Shown here: positions 59,593 to 64,000 of the stretch, piece by piece
How the letters are laid out: each line of letters begins with the position of its first letter
Position numbering within the stretch: the first letter of the stretch is position 1
DNA from: Anagrus nilaparvatae
Lineage: Eukaryota; Arthropoda; Insecta; Hymenoptera; Mymaridae
Reading direction: 5' to 3'
Assembly: GCA_022575985.1 (NCBI GenBank)
Contig: JAKSXM010000147.1
Location: 22,664,001-22,728,000, forward strand
Length of the DNA: 64,000 nt
The notes under the pieces: generated by a model
What the model was told of the DNA's origin: nothing
Seen by the model: the letters and a program-made list of their open reading frames with translations, nothing else
Database searches by the model: none
Translations under genes and position numbers: made by a program

Positions 59593-61717
59593 GTATATAT
59601 ATTCTATAACGTTTAGTGAATATTAAAGAAATTGCAGATCTATTAAATTTCTTATTTATAAAGTCTATTGAAAAAATTTTTTTCACATAAATATATTATA
59701 CTGAATATATTAAAATTTTGAGTTATTATAATATATCGGTTATGTATATATTGAAAATATAAATTGAAAATATATATATAAAAAAAGGTCTTAACATAAT
59801 TTCATAAAATTGAAATATATATTTATTTTTATAGATAAAATAGATTTTAATTTAATATTAAAATGAATTTATAAATATTATATGATTATTAAAATGTTTT
59901 AATTTGAAATAGGAGTGCAGTAATAAATGATTAAATTCATATATTGTTGACGAAACTCAAATCTTTTCTATTATATAAACTTCTTAAAGCTCCTAAGAAA
60001 TTTATGGAACCTCCTGCAATAGTTGACTGAACAATGAAGCTTCTTTAGTGTACTTAAATTTCTCTCTTTCTATCAACATAATAATATAAAGCATAAGTGT
60101 ATACACATGAATATAATATATCAACTTGATATAATTTTACCTTTTTGGAATTTCGTTTTATTATAATAATCTTTTATTATACAATAATAGACAATGTGTA
60201 ATTTACATTTTCAGTTATTTATTTAATTAATCCTTTAATTACATTTTTTTTCTTCATTTATTAAAATTATTATCTCATTTATTTTAATTAAAAGAAGCTC
60301 AATTATTTTAAATTTTGTAAAATTCATTATTCTCTGGGTTTTCGGTATCAAATAAACCTAAATTTAATTAAATTTATATTCAATTAAATTACGTAATTAT
60401 TTTCTATCGAATTTTAAAATTTTATTTCGAATTTCTATTTAAATAGTATTTATTTCAATTTTAATCGATTTAAATAAATTTATGCTTCTTTAGAAAACTA
60501 TTTTATTTCAATAACAATTTTAAATTTCTCAAGTTATATTTTTTGAATCTAATGAAATAATAATTTCACTTTTTCTAATCTTGTATAAAAAAGTTTTTAG
60601 ATAAAAAAAAATAAATTAGTTACTCTCAGCTAAGGAGTTCTAAATAGAATTACGCAAAGTTTTGCGATCAAAATGAGCAGAAAAAAAGTATCCATTTTCA
60701 ATCGTAAATAAAATTATAGATTCATTTTTTTGGCCCAATTATGTGAAAATTACATTTTGCACTCTCTAGCAAAGAGGAGCTAAAAAACTTCATTCTATTT
60801 ATTTTATTAATTTACTAAATTCCATTTGAATAACATAGTTTAATTTGATGAAAAATATGAAATAAATTAAAAATTATGTTTCAGATTAACCTTTAAAGAT
60901 TAAAAGCTTTATGTAAAATTTCAATTTATATTAAAAAAAAAATGATTGAACGCTTTTTTAAAATGTATTATATTAAAAAAAAAGATTAATTTTTCCTTTT
61001 GTACCTTATAGTACTTTAGATAAAATAATTACATTTCCATTTTATATATTTTACTATTACGAACTTTTTACTCGATATCAAAAGGAATTTAATCAATACT
61101 TGAGTAATTCATTTTTTTCATTTAATCTAGGATAAATAAAAAATATATAACCATATATTAAAGTGCTTCTTATTTACTAAACCGACTGCAGAAAAAAATA
61201 CTGTTTCGAAAATGATACATTAGGTCATAAAACTATTCATTAATTAAAAAAAAAATCTTTCTAAAAAGTTTTTCTAATAAAATTTTTGAACAAGACTTTT
61301 AATACTAAATTGATGAAAAAAGCCTAAATATTATCGCATAAAAAGTTATATTTTTCTATATTATTCTTTGATTTTCACTTCACTAACATATGACCTAAGC
61401 ATTTTTATCAAAAGTCAATTAGTAGAACAGTCAAATTTCGTTTAGTATAAAAATTTGCTTTTTAAACGATTGTAAATTGTGAATGAGGTTGAAATATCAT
61501 ATTTCATGTTAGAATTTACATTTTACTCTACCAAAACTTTTTTAGAAAAATTTTTAAGACATTTAAAAAAACTTTTTTTTTAATTTTAACTGTGTGCTGG
61601 AATTTCATTTTTAGAAAAAAGTTTCATGATCTGATGTATCATTTTCGATCCAGTATTTTTCTCTTGAGTCAGTTTGACTGAAATATAAGTAACCCTATAT
61701 AATATCTTAATACTATT
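59593..61717. other. AT-rich non-coding stretch
   Basis: No gene or bounded repeat supported before the LINE begins at about 61718. Confidence 0.5.
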
Positions 61718-63155
61718 TAAGATATAGCCTTCGATACTATAGACCATACAATTCTCTTGAGAAGATTGTATGACTTAGGCTTTACTCATAAAACCTTGCA
61801 ATGGTTTCATGACTATTTGCTCTTTCGTCAGCAAGCAGTTATGGATGAAAATGGTGAACCTACTGAGTTTATTACAACCAGTTCAGGTGTCCCACAAGGA
61901 TCAGTTCTTGGTCCTATTTTATTCCTAATCTATATGAATTCTATTCTTGATACAGTAAATTTTTGTTACTCAGAACTGTTTGTTGATGACTTGCAAATTC
62001 TCATCCAGAGTAATGTCTCTTCTTATAATACTGCTATGGCCAATATACAGAGTGATGTCAATGCTATTGTGGATTGGACAACAACTAATCGCCTAAAATT
62101 AAATCCCAAAAAAATTAAAGCCATTAACTTCGGAACAAATTTTCAATTAAATAATCTAGATATCATATACAATTCGAATATTCCTACAATATCAGTTTCT
62201 AATGTAATAATACCATATTCAACTTCAGTACTAAATCTTGGAGTAATCTTAACCCCAACTTTAAATTGGACACAGCACATTATGAAGTTAACAAAAAATG
62301 TTCATTTTACCCTACATCGTTTACGCATGAAATCAAGACTACTATCTTTAGAGCTTCGTAAATTGTTAGTGCCCTCTTTGATTATTCCATTTTTTGATTA
62401 CTGTTGTCTAGTTTACGATGCACTTGATGTTGCTCTTGTAGACAAAGTTGAAAGGATTCTCAACTTGGCCATAAGATTCATTTTCGGTGTGGGTAGATAT
62501 GATCGTGTCTCAATAACACTATTGAGAAATCAATTAGATTGGTTAACTGCTAAATCTCGTAGAAAATATTTTAAGCTGGTTCTTGTACACAGCTTAATAT
62601 CTTTCAAAAGACCGTTATATCTATCCTCACAATTTAAAGAACCTGATGAAGAACTCAGGCGCTCTTAACGGAACCTTCCTGATACTTCTTTGTCAGAATT
62701 CCTGCCACTTACATTTTCCCTTCCATCTTTCTATAGAACTGATTTTTACAAAAGCTCATTCTTCATCACAGCTATTACTGAATGGAATAATCTTCCATTT
62801 ACATTAAAATCATATACATGTATAGATACATTCAAAATGCATATCATGAAGTATTTATTACATCTGCAAAAAACACCTGTCCTTCAATCACGTTAATTTT
62901 CTAATAATTTATTAAAATCAATTTTTTTGTTATTATTATTTTTACTATTTTTATTATTCTTATTATTTTTATTATTTTTATATTCATATTTTCTTGCTTT
63001 TTCTTAGATTTTATTGTTAAAATTACAACAAAGTTTAATTCTAGATATCAAATTTATTATATAATACTTATTTTATGTACTATGTACATTCCTACTGTAA
63101 TTAAATGTAGCGCATAGGCCACGCCTGCGCCTGATCTTTCTTAAATAAAATAAAT
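61718..63155 (+). mobile_element. 5'-truncated CR1/Jockey-like LINE, relatively young
   Basis: It begins abruptly inside the RT palm ('DIAFDTIDHTILLRRL', equivalent to D-F-S-K-A-F-D-T-I-D-H) and runs to a 3' region ending 'aaataaaataaataaat' near 63140-63155. 5' truncation with an intact 3' end is what target-primed reverse transcription normally leaves. The T-rich 3' region (62925-62990) is low complexity. Confidence 0.88.
61721..62896 (+). pseudogene. LINE reverse transcriptase and C-terminal domain, one stop
   Basis: A single frame holds 'TTSSGVPQGSVLGPILF' (RT block), the catalytic box FVDD near 61980 (usually F/Y-A-D-D), 'LKLNPKKIKAINFG', 'VLNLGVILTPTLNW', 'LDWLTAKSRRKYF' and, after one TAA at 62666-62668, 'FYRTDFYKSSFFITAITEWN' and 'NLP', ending at 62896. 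The stop follows 'ELRRS'; the frame is unchanged across it, so this is one nearly complete C-terminal half and not two genes. The start is set by 5' truncation; the codon at 61757 (TTG) has no role. Confidence 0.88.
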
Positions 63156-64000
63156 AAATATATTTGAAAACTTATTTGTTTGTATGTCTGTCTGTCTGTC
63201 TGTTTGTGTCCTACTGGCTTAAGAACCACCGAACCGATTAGCATGAAACCGGTGTCAAAATAAAGTTAAAATAAAAAAATTTTTACTATTTTTGGGAAAA
63301 ATTAAATTTATTTATATAAAAAATAACAACATGATAATAATAAAAATTAATAATAAAAAATCAATGAAAACAACACCGGGAATAGATCACTCACCTATGC
63401 TAGTATATATATATGGGCATATCCATTACTTTTCATACAAAAGTGTGCGCACTCATGACTCCGATCGGGCTCAAATTTTCAGGGGTGGTTTGAAGTAATA
63501 AAAAACTCAGCCAGCCAAAATTTCAGCCATTTTGCAGGACGGGTTGCCGAGATACAAGCTCTAAAAGGTCCAAAAATAGCTGTTTTTAGCCAATTTTCAA
63601 AAATTTACTGGGCTTCAAGGATTAGTCCAAAAAACATCCGGCTGGTCTCATTTTTTTCCTTAAACATTCAACTTTTACCAAAAAAATTTTCAAAAAGTTT
63701 CATGGAGTTGATTTTTACTGGCATTGATTAACGTAAGATTGATTCTATCAAAAAAACTGATTTTTGAACTTAAATTGTGACTCAGCATCATTAGCTAAAG
63801 ACTTCCGGTTGGTTTCATTAAAAGCGTCTATCAAAGACCTTTCAAATGAGACCTTAAACGTTAAAAAAGCTTATCAGGGACCGGAGATATAAGCAATTGA
63901 AAGTTTGATGTTTCCGAAAATATCGATTTTTTAACAACTTTAATCGCCTGCAAAATTTTTCTCTGAGCACTTTAAGGGCTGAAAATTTCAGGGAAGCTTC
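63156..64000. other. Unassigned repeat-like flank
   Basis: 'tgtctgtctgtctgtctgtt' followed by 'aagaaccaccgaaccgatta' and 'gcatgaaaccggtgtc' is a phrase style often seen at the start of dispersed insect repeats. From 63430 the sequence ('ctccgatcgggctcaaattt', 'gggttgccgagatacaagc') is repeat-like too and runs off the window. No gene is supported. Confidence 0.4.

Noticed and set aside
1..64000. CRISPR array, prokaryotic defence system, operon or viral gene cluster
   Set aside because: Nothing with regularly spaced unique spacers or compact coding clusters exists. The sequence is clearly an arthropod-type genome.

Overview
This is eukaryotic, very AT-rich DNA with long A/T runs, microsatellites and many transposable-element relics. 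One conserved coding exon (46824-46985, minus strand) encodes part of an immunoglobulin domain of the arthropod DPR (defective proboscis extension response) family, so the source is an arthropod, most likely an insect. The base composition and repeat style would suit a parasitoid wasp or another AT-rich insect, but I cannot fix the order from sequence alone. DPR genes often have very large introns, and most of the window is best read as intron or flank of this minus-strand gene (inference). There are no operons, rRNA genes or CRISPR arrays, and no intact free-standing gene that I can defend.

Layout. 0-13 kb: AT-rich non-coding DNA with MITEs, foldback elements and a tandem repeat. 13.4-16.6 kb: a decayed CR1/Jockey-like LINE on the minus strand, with endonuclease, linker, reverse transcriptase and C-terminal pieces, followed by a TA-flanked MITE. 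17-31 kb: a dense field of short DNA-transposon derivatives: a 1.67-kb foldback element, a TTAA-flanked element with GGCGACTGTTCCGGGTCA ends, and several TA-flanked MITEs. 31.0-31.3 kb: a short Helitron-like relic. 34.2-36.9 kb: a GC-richer block holding a perfect miniature LTR retrotransposon (identical 195-bp LTRs, 4-bp TACG target duplication, tRNA-Trp-type primer site), a tRNA-derived SINE 20 bp beyond it, and a 172-bp tandem duplication. 37.0-38.1 kb: an R1-clade LINE fragment truncated at both ends. 38.3-39.8 kb: a Helitron-like element filled with a 17/19-bp minisatellite. 40-46 kb: AT-rich DNA with two dispersed repeats. 46.8 kb: the DPR exon. 48-61 kb: more foldback copies, LINE C-terminal scraps and an hAT-type MITE with a perfect 8-bp target duplication. 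61.7-63.15 kb: a 5'-truncated LINE with one internal stop in its surviving frame.

How the parts relate. Apart from the DPR exon, the recognisable content is a layered record of insertions, several of them nested: MITE within dispersed repeat, hAT MITE within a probable LINE 3' region, dispersed repeat within MITE. The most informative pieces are the miniature LTR element, whose complementarity to tRNA-Trp runs well past the usual 18 nt, the Helitron with its expanding minisatellite, and the 1.67-kb foldback family.
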